Notes: generated by a model from the sequence alone, not told the origin. A DNA stretch of 64,000 bases from Paenibacillus sp. 32352 (GCF_002042965.1 NZ_MZNT01000008.1:1-64000); one strand, 5' to 3'. Numbered from the stretch's first letter, positions 46,178-53,684 are shown. Translations and numbers: made by a program.

Positions 46178-46750
46178 ATGGATTTGCGTCGGCTTCATCA
46201 CTGCATTGTACATCAGCAGTTAGATGATGCGGAGGTGGCCGCCTTTGTTAAGGACTGGCTGCCGAGGATCGTAGAGCATCAAGCCAGACAAGAGGCAATA
46301 GGACAAAATCGGTCCATGGGAAGGAGTGATTACGAGGAAATTACAGATAAGGTGCGGGATCTGGTGTTTCAGAAAATCGGCTGCATCGAACCGGACAAGC
46401 TACGCGCGTGGGTCTGCCAAGCGGCCGCTTATACGACCAAGAATCATTTGAGGAAAAAAAGGCCGATCCTGTACGCGGAAGTGGAGGATGGCATTCTGAA
46501 CTTAACGGTGCCCAAGGATTCGTCCATCTTAACGGATACGCAGCAGGACATGCTGGAAGAAGCGATCGCGCTTCTGCCGCTGAAGCAGAGAAAGGCGTTG
46601 ATCCTAAAGTACGTACAAGAGTATTCGGCCAAGGAAATCGCGGAGATTCTCGGCAGCAATGAAAATCAAGTAAATCAATGGTGTTTTCTGGCAAGAAAAA
46701 ACTTGAACGAAAGGTTAGCCCAATATTTTAATAAGCGCAGGTCATCATAA
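46178..46750 (+). CDS. ECF-like RNA polymerase sigma factor
   Basis: 190 residues. Region-2-like helix LRAWVCQAAAYTTKNHLRKKRP near residues 78-100, preceded by an unusual ~75-residue N-terminus. Region 4 (~130-185): LPLKQRKALILKYVQEYSAKEIAEILGSNENQVNQWCFLARKNL, a normal sigma-4 helix-turn-helix. RBS AGGGAAGGGA. A TATACT with an upstream TG near 46120 may be its promoter. No anti-sigma gene with a membrane helix follows; the next ORF is a soluble orphan. Confidence 0.85.
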   Translation: MDLRRLHHCIVHQQLDDAEVAAFVKDWLPRIVEHQARQEAIGQNRSMGRSDYEEITDKVRDLVFQKIGCIEPDKLRAWVCQAAAYTTKNHLRKKRPILYAEVEDGILNLTVPKDSSILTDTQQDMLEEAIALLPLKQRKALILKYVQEYSAKEIAEILGSNENQVNQWCFLARKNLNERLAQYFNKRRSS

Positions 46751-46935
46751 ACATTCATTTTGAAAACGATTCTGATGGGAGGGTTAGAACCATAGGTTGG
46801 TTTTAACCTGCTCCCGGATGATTAATATAAATAGAATTAGATATAAGATTATATTAATAATAATTAAATAATAGATTAATAAATCATTGTATATTCAATT
46901 TTTATTATTAATTTCATATTTTGGAGAGTTGATGT

Positions 46936-47490
46936 ATGAATAAATGGAAATCCAATAACATCGATTCCGTACAATATTTTCATCATTTTTTAGAAGAAAT
47001 GCTGAAGGAATACCCATTTCATCAACATGAATCAGATCAACAAGCCTATCCTATGCACGAAAAAGATGAGGAATTACCGGAATTTCATCTGGAATCATAT
47101 CTGCTGGATTGTATATTGCTTATTCAATTTGCCTTGGAAGACCGTCAAATGAGTATTAAACAGCTTTCAGCTTATGCAGATATAAAAGAAGATCTTATTG
47201 AACAATTATTTCATCATTCTTTAATGCCGTGGGAGCTGCCTGACCATTCATTTATTAAACTTATTCAATATTTAGAATTAGATATTCAAGAGGTTATTGA
47301 AGGATTGAGATTATTACAAATTCCATCTGCTCCTATTCTTTGGAATCAAATTAAAGATATTAAAATCCAATTTAAAAGAAATACAGAAATGTGCTTTAAG
47401 GAGCCTTTGTCTGACTATGCCCGGAACTATAGGGAGCAGCATGAGACAAGTAGAGATCTGCTTATTCAAGAGCTTCAACTATTGAGATAA
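46936..47490 (+). CDS. AT-rich orphan protein, possible HTH
   Basis: 184 residues, acidic, no membrane helix. Residues ~75-120 (MSIKQLSAYADIKEDLIEQLFHH, then FIKLIQYLELDIQEVI) resemble an XRE-type helix-turn-helix, the only recognisable feature. It has RBS GGAGAG. The gene and the 100 bases before it are much richer in A/T than their neighbours, with AT-ending codons throughout. This suggests recent transfer or a different expression class. It follows the sigma-factor gene by 185 bases and ends in a good terminator, so it might be a regulator or partner of that sigma factor. Confidence 0.7.
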   Translation: MNKWKSNNIDSVQYFHHFLEEMLKEYPFHQHESDQQAYPMHEKDEELPEFHLESYLLDCILLIQFALEDRQMSIKQLSAYADIKEDLIEQLFHHSLMPWELPDHSFIKLIQYLELDIQEVIEGLRLLQIPSAPILWNQIKDIKIQFKRNTEMCFKEPLSDYARNYREQHETSRDLLIQELQLLR

Positions 47491-47498
47491 TACCAGGG

Positions 47499-47530
47499 AA
47501 AAACCGCTGTGCTTCAGCGGTTTTTTCTAT
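47499..47530 (+). terminator. Terminator of the AT-rich orphan
   Basis: AAAAACCGCTG, TGCTT loop, CAGCGGTTTTTT. Confidence 0.9.
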
Positions 47531-47619
47531 TTCTTCTTAAGATTTGTTTTCAGGCGAGACATATAAGAATTAGAAACAATTAGAGAAAAATTAGAAATTC
47601 AAAAGGAGAGATAGCGCTG

Positions 47620-47751
47620 ATGTTCGCCGTATTTTACAGGAGTAAGAGATTGACCCGGGTGGGGACGGAATATGAGGCACGGATGGAGCTGGTCCGGCTT
47701 CAGGAATATTTTCTGAATCTGAAGATTCGAGAATGTGAGCGGAATGGATAG
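47620..47751 (+). CDS. Small basic protein (43 residues)
   Basis: Begins MFAVFYRSKRLTRVG and ends FLNLKIRECERNG; rich in Arg/Lys and Glu, probably one helix. Support: AAAGGAGAG nine bases before the ATG, its own short transcription unit between two terminators, and no overlap with another gene. No family recognised. Paenibacillus genomes often carry such short basic ORFs near sporulation genes, but I cannot assign a function. Confidence 0.55.
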   Translation: MFAVFYRSKRLTRVGTEYEARMELVRLQEYFLNLKIRECERNG

Positions 47752-47762
47752 GAGGCTAGAGT

Positions 47763-47788
47763 CCACCTTGTATGGTGGTCTTTTCTAT
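47763..47788 (+). terminator. Terminator of the small ORF
   Basis: CCACC, TTGTA, TGGTGG, then TCTTTTCTATTTT. Confidence 0.65.
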
Positions 47789-47850
47789 TTTATTGTGAGA
47801 TGATGGAAAAATAGGGAGTCAGAACTTTTACATAGAGAAGAGGCAGAAGA

Positions 47851-48588
47851 ATGGGTGGAACGATAGAAGATGCAATGCTAAAGGAATTGAAGATGTTAAC
47901 GAACAAAGTGTATGAGGTGGAAGCGAACCAGCGGAATATGATGAGGCTGCTTAACGAAATGAATGATAGATGGTCTAGCATGAGGCCGCCGTTCTCCTCG
48001 ATGCCTCAATCGTCAGGTCCTTCCGAATCTCCTAAAATAAACGCCATAGTCACTGAAATACAAGGTCTGAAATCAATGATCGACCAACTGGACAAGAAGT
48101 TGACGCAGAAATTGAGTAAACTGGATGAGATAGGGAAGCCGGTTGTGCTGAATGTTTCGGTAGATTCCCAGCAAGCTGCGGTAGATGTCAGTCCCAAGCC
48201 AATCCTTTCGCGTGCAAGCCTGGATCCGGATTCTTTTCAGGAAGAGAAAAGGGTTACCCAACTATTGGGTTATTTAGGCGTACCCAATCATATCAAAGGG
48301 TTTTCCTATTTAAAGGACGCCATTCTAATCGTGTTACGCGATTCTGAGGCTCATTTGGCGATAACTCGTCATGTTTATCCGGTCATTGCCGAGAAGTATC
48401 GAACCACTCCAAGCCGTGTGGAACGGGCCATTCGTCATGCCGTGGGTGTATGCTGGGTTCGGATTGATCCGGAGGTTATCCGAGAGGTTTTTGGGAGTAC
48501 GAGTACTACAAGAAAGTCCGTGCCGACCAACCTGGATTTTATAACGATGTCTGCACGTTGGTGTCAAGTAATAGACATGAAAAAGTAA
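47851..48588 (+). CDS. Spo0A C-terminal-domain protein with a coiled-coil N-terminus, no receiver
   Basis: 245 residues. Residues ~5-105 are heptad-like helices (LKELKMLTNKVYEVEANQRN; LKSMIDQLDKKLTQKLSKL) broken by a Pro/Ser-rich segment near 50-65. Residues ~132-243 match the Spo0A DNA-binding domain: LGVPNHIKGFSYLKDAI, the recognition segment TTPSRVERAIRHAVGVCW (184-201) and PTNLDFITMSARWC. The aspartate-bearing receiver of Spo0A is absent, so phosphorelay control is not expected. The coiled coil may replace phosphorylation-driven dimerisation. It could bind 0A boxes (TGTCGAA) as a competitor or constitutive regulator. RBS AGAAGAGG. Domain identity is firm; the role is inferred. Confidence 0.88.
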   Translation: MGGTIEDAMLKELKMLTNKVYEVEANQRNMMRLLNEMNDRWSSMRPPFSSMPQSSGPSESPKINAIVTEIQGLKSMIDQLDKKLTQKLSKLDEIGKPVVLNVSVDSQQAAVDVSPKPILSRASLDPDSFQEEKRVTQLLGYLGVPNHIKGFSYLKDAILIVLRDSEAHLAITRHVYPVIAEKYRTTPSRVERAIRHAVGVCWVRIDPEVIREVFGSTSTTRKSVPTNLDFITMSARWCQVIDMKK

Positions 48589-48603
48589 AGGTTGTGGAAA
48601 CTA

Positions 48604-48632
48604 TTTACAAACGGATAGGACACCGGTATAAT
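48604..48632 (+). promoter_or_regulatory. sigma-A promoter of the His-codon leader and hisD-like gene
   Basis: TTTACA at 48604-48609, 17 bases, TATAAT at 48627-48632. Transcription would start near 48639, just ahead of the leader peptide's ribosome binding site. Confidence 0.82.
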
Positions 48633-48662
48633 AATCCAAAATGGCTGAGGAGGATTACCGAA

Positions 48663-48719
48663 ATGAATATGAATTCTTATAGTTATATCATCGAATCCTA
48701 TAGCCATCATCATAGTTAA
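48663..48719 (+). CDS. Leader peptide with three consecutive His codons
   Basis: 18 residues, MNMNSYSYIIESYSHHHS. GAGGAGG at 48647-48653 sits nine bases upstream, a stronger ribosome binding site than most genes here. Three CAT codons in a row (48705-48713) lie two codons before the stop, and alternative hairpins and a terminator follow before a HisD-family gene. This is the classic layout of a histidine attenuator: ribosome stalling on His codons would decide which hairpin forms. Such leaders are known from proteobacterial his operons; Bacillota usually use T-boxes. Not tested by homology. Confidence 0.72.
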   Translation: MNMNSYSYIIESYSHHHS

Positions 48720-48836
48720 GCGTTTGTAATACGGATTAACGAGTCCGTAGGTGCAAACGCTTCTTGGCGTTATACCTGCGGACTTGAAGCATAAGAGTCA
48801 TGCGGGTATTTTTATTATCCTGCATGGCTCTTTTTT
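48718..48836 (+). promoter_or_regulatory. Attenuator with alternative hairpins and terminator
   Basis: Stem A: AAGCGTTTG (48718-48726) with CAAACGCTT (48754-48762). Stem B: AGTCCGTAGGT (48742-48752) with ACCTGCGGACT (48774-48784); A and B interleave. Anti-terminator: ATACCTGC (48772-48779) with GCGGGTAT (48802-48809). Terminator: AAGAGTCATGC (48793-48803) with GCATGGCTCTT, then six T. Stem A starts right at the leader's stop codon. A ribosome at the stop would mask A, allow B and leave the terminator free. A ribosome stalled on the first His codon would let A form and favour the anti-terminator. Confidence 0.7.
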
Positions 48837-48900
48837 GCATTGTTTGGGGCTTTACTGAAACAGCTTCGAAGCCATTAAAATTATTGGAGGTCGATGAAGG

Positions 48901-50220
48901 ATGTCGAGAATTATGTATGCATTGCCAGAGGACAAAGAGCAGGTAAAGAAGAGACTGGCTTCGCATAAAACGCTGTTTACCCGCGAGGTATTAAATGGGG
49001 TTCTGCAAATTTTTGACGAGGTGGCTGCACAGGGGGACGAAGCGATTCACAATCTAACGCAGAAGTTTGACGGTGTTGCAGTAGAGCAGTTGCTACTTAC
49101 AGAGAGTTATGTTCAGGACTGTATCGCTTCCTTGCCTTCTGCCTTGAGCGCTGCGGTGGAGCAGGCGATACGGCATGTGCAGGAGGTAAATCGGGCTTTG
49201 CTGCCCTCCTCGTGGGAGCGGGAGATTCGCCCCGGAACGATAGTCGGTGAAAAGGTGACTCCACTGGACCGTGTAGGCATATGGATTCCGGCCAGGAAGG
49301 GGCCGCTCCTATCCACCTCCATCATGCTGGTCGCTGCGGCGAAAGCAGCAGGTGTCCCTGAGATTATCGTCGGCATGCCTCCGCTAAAGGACGGCTCTGC
49401 CGACCCGGGTACCGTAGCGGCTGCGAAGCTGGCCGGAGCAGACCGGTTCGTCATCGGCAATGGCGTAGCTGTCATTGCAGGCTTAGCCCAAGGAACCGAT
49501 TCGATCCCTGAGGCAGACGGTATTTTCGGTCCGGGTCCGGGCGGCATTGCAGCGGCCATGAGCCTAGCTATGACCTGCGGCAAAAGGAGCGCCCTTGGCA
49601 TCGGTCCTACGGAAAGTATCATTATAGCGGATGAAACGGCCGATCCCCGGCTAACCGCTTATGATCTCATCAACGAGGCGGAGCATGGCCCCGACTCCAC
49701 CTCCATTCTGGTGACGACCTCTGCGGAGCTGGCATCCCAAGTAGAGAAGCAGCTCTATGAATGCATCGAAGAAGTGGAAGCAGTAAGAAAGACTTACTTA
49801 CGGCAAGTATTCGGCCCTGAGGGCAAAGGAGCCATTATTGTTGTACCGGATATCGGGCAAGCTTGTGATTTTATCAATGCATTTGCCCCCGAGCACTTGA
49901 TGATTGTTTGTGCAGAAGAGCAGGAGAAGCGGGTCATGGAGCTGGTGCGACATGCAGGGGAAATTCTGATCGGCGGCAGTACGCCGTTCTCCGCAGCTAA
50001 TTACGGGACAGGCATTACAGCTGTGCTGCCTACGAATCATTTTGCCAAGTCGTTCTCAGGGGTGACCTCCAAAGATATGGTGAAGGTGTCGACGATCGGG
50101 AAGCTGAACCGGGAAGCGCTTCGGAGTCTGTATCCGATGATTCGTGAGCTGGGTGCCTACGAACAGCTGCCTTGCCACGTGAAAGCGGCTGAAATCCGTG
50201 TGAGAGATGCGGCTAAATAA
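48901..50220 (+). CDS. Histidinol dehydrogenase family protein (HisD-like)
   Basis: 439 residues, full family length, NAD-dependent. Catalytic Glu-His is present in APEHLMIV near residue 330, and His in LPCHVKAAEIR near 424 is at a zinc-ligand place. Two other zinc ligands differ from classical HisD: EAEHG near residue 259 (Gln to Glu) and ANYGTG near 366 (Asp to Asn). The nucleotide-binding part (VGIWIPARKGPLLSTSIMLVAAAKAAG) is normal. No other his gene is near. It may be a true but divergent HisD or a paralogue acting on another alcohol. The His-codon leader upstream argues for a histidine link, the residues against a standard HisD. RBS GGAGG. Confidence 0.85.
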   Translation: MSRIMYALPEDKEQVKKRLASHKTLFTREVLNGVLQIFDEVAAQGDEAIHNLTQKFDGVAVEQLLLTESYVQDCIASLPSALSAAVEQAIRHVQEVNRALLPSSWEREIRPGTIVGEKVTPLDRVGIWIPARKGPLLSTSIMLVAAAKAAGVPEIIVGMPPLKDGSADPGTVAAAKLAGADRFVIGNGVAVIAGLAQGTDSIPEADGIFGPGPGGIAAAMSLAMTCGKRSALGIGPTESIIIADETADPRLTAYDLINEAEHGPDSTSILVTTSAELASQVEKQLYECIEEVEAVRKTYLRQVFGPEGKGAIIVVPDIGQACDFINAFAPEHLMIVCAEEQEKRVMELVRHAGEILIGGSTPFSAANYGTGITAVLPTNHFAKSFSGVTSKDMVKVSTIGKLNREALRSLYPMIRELGAYEQLPCHVKAAEIRVRDAAK

Positions 50221-50343
50221 GAAGTGTCCCAGGGAAAGCAACCGTCCATATTCACCTTCATCATCAGGAGTAGTCCGCTGTACAGATGGTCTGTCGGCAG
50301 TATATTCTTAAGATGTGAGATTTTTTTGAAGGGGGAAACCCGG

Positions 50344-50976
50344 ATGCAGCTTATTGCCATGCTGACCATGCTAATTGATCACATCGGTTTGGTTTTCTTT
50401 CAAGATCAAGCCATATGGCGGATGATTGGGCGGATTGCTTTTCCCATCTATGCTTACTTTATTGTGCTGGGATACAGCCGAACAAGGAATTTGAAGCTGT
50501 ATACGGTTCGTCTCTTTCTCATCGCTCTCATCTCGCAAGTTCCCTTCATGCTGGCGTTTGGTACCCGAGGAGTGAACGCGGTAGGAACGCTGCTAATCTG
50601 CGTCATCATTTTATATCTTATCGATCATACGGCAAAATGGGTCTGGGTCCCCGCGGCAATGGTCTTATCGGCCGGTATGGAGGCTTTCAGCTTCGACTAC
50701 GGTTTGTACGGCGTGCTGCTGGTGCTGATCTATAAATATACGAAAAGCCATTCGATGGTCCTGTGCCATTTTGCCTTGAACGTCTTGTTTTTATTTCTGA
50801 AGGGATGGGTTATCGAAGCCTACAGCATCATTACAACGATAGCCATTGTGTACGCTCCGGCCGTATGGAAGCGGGTGGAAGGAATTCGGATGCCCAAGTG
50901 GGTATGGAGAAGCTTTTACCCTGTACACTTGATGGTGCTTGCGATAGTGGAATTTATATTGTCTATGAAGCCATAA
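50344..50976 (+). CDS. TraX-family integral membrane protein
   Basis: 210 residues with six or seven membrane helices. It begins MQLIAMLTMLIDHIGLVFF, the start typical of PF05857 (TraX), a family named for F-pilin acetylation but widespread in Bacillota chromosomes. The ATG at 50344 is chosen for GGGGGAA upstream; upstream in-frame sequence lacks family similarity. No conjugation genes are near, so a role in acetylating surface material is only a guess. Confidence 0.85.
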   Translation: MQLIAMLTMLIDHIGLVFFQDQAIWRMIGRIAFPIYAYFIVLGYSRTRNLKLYTVRLFLIALISQVPFMLAFGTRGVNAVGTLLICVIILYLIDHTAKWVWVPAAMVLSAGMEAFSFDYGLYGVLLVLIYKYTKSHSMVLCHFALNVLFLFLKGWVIEAYSIITTIAIVYAPAVWKRVEGIRMPKWVWRSFYPVHLMVLAIVEFILSMKP

Positions 50977-50991
50977 AGATAAATGTCACAA

Positions 50992-51028
50992 AGCCGACGC
51001 TGGCCATGCCGCCGTGTCGGTTTTTTTG
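50992..51028 (+). terminator. Terminator of the TraX-like gene
   Basis: AGCCGAC ... GTGTCGGT hairpin followed by seven T. Confidence 0.75.
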
Positions 51029-51049
51029 CTGCGGGCGGGGACCCGATTT

Positions 51050-51118
51050 TTAAGGAAGGATTAAGAATTTGTATGACAATCTGTTAAGTTTTGGAAGGTA
51101 GACTAAGCACCATAACTG
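51050..51118 (+). promoter_or_regulatory. TTAAG-repeat promoter box of the lipoprotein gene
   Basis: TTAAGGAAGGA is directly followed by TTAAGAATT, then ACAATCT, TTAAG at 51084, and TAGACTAAG before CCATAAC. Aligned without gaps it matches 20561-20629, the promoter region of the OmpR-type two-component operon. Confidence 0.6.
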
Positions 51119-51156
51119 AACGGTTATACCATTCCAATAAGTAAGGGGTAATGACG

Positions 51157-51522
51157 ATGAAACGATGGATGGTTTGTCTGATCTTTCTAGGTTTATTCAT
51201 TCTGGCAGGCTGCTCACAGCCCATTGCATTTAGCGGGAATAGCGAGTTATGGAAAGTCGATTGCTCGGTGGATCCATCCGCAAAAGTTCAATCCTACGCT
51301 ATCGAGTATATCGGAAAGGAAAGCCAGCCTATATCGAAAGTGGAGTATGCCTTTGAGAACAGCAAAAATTTCAACAGCAAAGGGAAGAGCGATACCCAAT
51401 CGCGCCACCTGGTGATGACGGGAAAAGGGACGATGACCAAGCCTTATGAGGAGGAGAAGAGCTTTAAAGTCCGTATTCAATGGGATGGAAAAGAGGAGAC
51501 GATTGCGGTGGTGAAGAAGTAA
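51157..51522 (+). CDS. Small lipoprotein
   Basis: 121 residues from ATG 51157, preferred to ATG 51151 for its spacing from AAGGGG. Signal peptide with lipobox LAGC, so Cys-18 would be lipidated and the protein held on the outer face of the membrane. The mature part is beta-rich (LWKVDCSV, YAIEYIG, SFKVRIQWDGKEETI) with no family I can name. Its promoter resembles that of the two-component operon at 20.8 kb, so it is probably in that regulon. Confidence 0.82.
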   Translation: MKRWMVCLIFLGLFILAGCSQPIAFSGNSELWKVDCSVDPSAKVQSYAIEYIGKESQPISKVEYAFENSKNFNSKGKSDTQSRHLVMTGKGTMTKPYEEEKSFKVRIQWDGKEETIAVVKK

Positions 51523-51610
51523 GATTGCCTGTCTATATCCGATTTGTCTTTGGTCGCTTAACCTAAGGGTCGCTGTTGACTTCATAAACATTTAGGTCCA
51601 TTGTTAAAAC

Positions 51611-51624
51611 ATACGCTACCGTAT
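51611..51624. promoter_or_regulatory. TetR operator upstream of the TetR gene
   Basis: ATACG-CTAC-CGTAT. The same arms and four-base centre recur at 52220-52235 before the DUF3995 gene. A TTGACT -35 at 51576-51581 places it near the transcription start. Confidence 0.65.
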
Positions 51625-51637
51625 CCTGAGGTGAGTT

Positions 51638-52150
51638 ATGCAATTAACCAGAGAAGATTGGGTCCAAGCGGGGGTCCGTACATTGGCTGAGGCTGGTGTC
51701 CACGCCGTTCGGGTCGAGGCGCTCGCTCGAGTGCTTCGAATTAGTAAAGGAAGCTTTTACCACCATTTCCGAGACCGCCAGGAGCTGCTGGACTCTATAA
51801 TGGATCATTGGGAAGAGAATGCGACACAATGGATCATTCGTAGTTCGGAGCAAGATCCAATCACATTGGAGCAGCTGCTTCATATTAGCATGGATAGCGA
51901 TAAACGATTGGAGAAGGCCATTTATGCATGGGCGAAGGATGACCCTGCTCTGGCTGCCCGGTTAGCTGGAATCGAAGAGCAAAGAATCCATTATGTTGCC
52001 AGCCTGTTTCAAAGAAAAGGGCTGCAGGCCTCTGAAGCGATAGAACGGGCTCGACTCACTTATATGGCCTATGTGGGATGGATGGTTCGGTTTGAGTCTA
52101 ACACGGACTGGGATGCAAAAAGACTACTGCTGATTTTATCCAAAATATGA
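51638..52150 (+). CDS. TetR-family repressor
   Basis: 170 residues. N-terminal helix-turn-helix ~10-55 (AGVHAVRVEALARVLRISKGSFYHHFRDRQELLDSI) is standard TetR; the ligand-binding helices follow. GAGGTGAG precedes the ATG. Shared palindromes upstream of this gene and of the DUF3995 gene make autorepression and control of that membrane protein likely. Ligand unknown. Confidence 0.92.
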   Translation: MQLTREDWVQAGVRTLAEAGVHAVRVEALARVLRISKGSFYHHFRDRQELLDSIMDHWEENATQWIIRSSEQDPITLEQLLHISMDSDKRLEKAIYAWAKDDPALAARLAGIEEQRIHYVASLFQRKGLQASEAIERARLTYMAYVGWMVRFESNTDWDAKRLLLILSKI

Positions 52151-52219
52151 TCATGGATGTCCCTAATACGGTTGTACAGCCAGCTGTGCGGCCCGGAAGG
52201 GGCATAAAAAATGGCATTG

Positions 52220-52235
52220 CATACGCCAGCGTATG
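52220..52235. promoter_or_regulatory. TetR operator upstream of the DUF3995 gene
   Basis: CATACGCCAGCGTATG, perfect 6-base arms around four bases, sharing ATACG-N4-CGTAT with the site at 51611. Confidence 0.65.
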
Positions 52236-52292
52236 TTTCGGCGAATTGGCTGCACACTTTTTGCAAGAAAATCGGGATGAGGAGGACTTGCC

Positions 52293-52715
52293 ATGAAATT
52301 TGTCATGATTATTTCCGCACTAAGTCTTTTAAGCTGCATCGGCATCCTGCATGTTTACTGGGCCTTTGGAGGGCGATGGGGGAGCGCGGCGTCAATACCT
52401 TCCCGAGCGGGAAGCGATAAGCCCGTTTTTGTTCCTGGTAAGGTTGGTACATTGATTGTCGCTGTGCTTCTGTTCGGCGTGTGCTCCGTTCTTCTTATTC
52501 AGAGCGGCTATGTACCTTATTGTAAGCCAATGGTATGGACACGCTGGGGCTGTATGGCTTGTGCTATCGTGTTCTTTCTTCGAGCGATAGGTGATTTCAA
52601 CTATGTAGGATTTTTCAAGAAAATAACCCATTCTAATTTCGCTAGAAATGATACTTGGCTTTATAGCCCGCTATGCTTTTTCTTCGGGTTAGCTTATGGG
52701 ATTGTATGCTTTTGA
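52293..52715 (+). CDS. DUF3995 membrane protein
   Basis: 140 residues with four membrane helices. The N-terminal IGILHVYWAFGGRWG is the hallmark of DUF3995. RBS GAGGAGG, nine bases from the ATG. Function unknown. It is probably repressed by the adjacent TetR protein, so it may belong to a stress or drug response. Confidence 0.85.
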   Translation: MKFVMIISALSLLSCIGILHVYWAFGGRWGSAASIPSRAGSDKPVFVPGKVGTLIVAVLLFGVCSVLLIQSGYVPYCKPMVWTRWGCMACAIVFFLRAIGDFNYVGFFKKITHSNFARNDTWLYSPLCFFFGLAYGIVCF

Positions 52716-52750
52716 ACAGCGCTGCTTCAGTAAGCGTATACAAAAAACTC

Positions 52751-52779
52751 TTGACACATCCCCTGATCCTGATTAGTAT
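52751..52779 (+). promoter_or_regulatory. sigma-A promoter of the FadR-family regulator gene
   Basis: TTGACA at 52751-52756, 17 bases, TAGTAT at 52774-52779. The FadR-type operator starts 12 bases after the -10. Confidence 0.85.
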
Positions 52780-52790
52780 GAAGTTGTGGT

Positions 52791-52809
52791 TAATTGGGTG
52801 ATCCAATTA
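52791..52809. promoter_or_regulatory. FadR-family operator (autoregulation site)
   Basis: TAATTGG-GTGAT-CCAATTA, perfect 7-base arms, at the transcription start. Near-identical to the palindrome at 53572-53590. Confidence 0.8.
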
Positions 52810-52847
52810 CCCTGTTGAGTCATCATGACACAGAAAGGTTAATGACC

Positions 52848-53552
52848 ATGACCATTAAGAAGATTAAATACCATAGGGTGTACGAGGACGTCATCGAGCA
52901 GATCGAGAACCTGATTCTCGAAGGAAATCTGTCTCCGGGCGATGTACTGCCTACGGAGAGGGAGCTGGCTCAAGCATTTGGCATCAGCAGAGGGACTCTG
53001 CGCGAAGCCTTCCGCATCTTGGAGCGGGAAGGACTGATCGAGACCCGCCCGGGCGGAGGACGCTTTCTTAGCAAAAATCTCAGCAAAGCCGAAGACCAGA
53101 AACGGATTATCGAGAACATCGAGAGAGCGACGATTATCGAGCTGCTGGAAGCGCGGGAAATTTTCGAGACCGGCATTGTGGAGCTGGCGGCAAAGCGGGC
53201 GACGGAGCAAGATATTCAGGAAATAGAAAGCGCTCTTGAACGATGGGGCACCATCGACAGCGATTCGGACGATCCGATGAGTCCTGATCAGGCGTTTCAT
53301 CTATCCATTGCCAAGGCGACGCACAATGTCGTGCTGGTCAATTTGATCGAGCTGCATATGGATCTCCTGCAGAAGACAGCGACGAAGACCGTCGATATCC
53401 CTGGCCGGAAAGCGGAAGTCTATAAAGAGCATTTTCAAATTCTCCAAGCGATTAAAGAGAAGGACCCTCAGAAGGCGAAGGAAGCGCTGCTGTTCCATAT
53501 CGGCCAAGTGAAGCAAAATATTATGTTGAATAAAGTGGAATCAAACGGATGA
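52848..53552 (+). CDS. GntR/FadR-family regulator (FCD domain)
   Basis: 234 residues from ATG 52848 (AAAGG nine bases upstream; ATG 52842 is too close). Winged helix ~10-72 with LPTERELAQAFGISRGTLREAFRILEREGLIE. The helical FCD effector domain ~95-225 carries Asp/His metal-site candidates (FHLSIAKATHN; HFQILQAIKE). Family members bind small organic acids and release DNA. Palindromes on both sides of the gene indicate self-control and control of the catabolic cluster that follows. Confidence 0.94.
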   Translation: MTIKKIKYHRVYEDVIEQIENLILEGNLSPGDVLPTERELAQAFGISRGTLREAFRILEREGLIETRPGGGRFLSKNLSKAEDQKRIIENIERATIIELLEAREIFETGIVELAAKRATEQDIQEIESALERWGTIDSDSDDPMSPDQAFHLSIAKATHNVVLVNLIELHMDLLQKTATKTVDIPGRKAEVYKEHFQILQAIKEKDPQKAKEALLFHIGQVKQNIMLNKVESNG

Positions 53553-53571
53553 CCGCATCCTTTTGATCATT

Positions 53572-53590
53572 TAATTGGGTCACCCAATTA
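53572..53590. promoter_or_regulatory. FadR-family operator before the catabolic cluster
   Basis: TAATTGGGTCACCCAATTA: 9-base perfect arms around a single C, right after the regulator gene and 225 bases before the AtuA-like start. Confidence 0.8.
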
Positions 53591-53670
53591 TCCAAAAATA
53601 CCTCTTTCTCCATCGGACTAATCTGCATTAGAGCTTTCTTTCCGTTAGCAACAGCTTCTAAAGGCCTTGT

Positions 53671-53684
53671 TGTAACCGATTACA
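53671..53684. promoter_or_regulatory. cre site (CcpA)
   Basis: TGTAACCGATTACA fits the cre consensus TGWNANCGNTNWCA at every position and sits in a longer palindrome (53668-53687). It suggests catabolite repression of the cluster. A LacI-family operator is the alternative. Confidence 0.7.

Noticed and set aside
48589..48900. T-box riboswitch for the HisD-like gene
   Set aside because: No AGGGTGGNACCGCG T-box core or specifier-loop layout; the leader is better explained by a translated His-codon attenuator.
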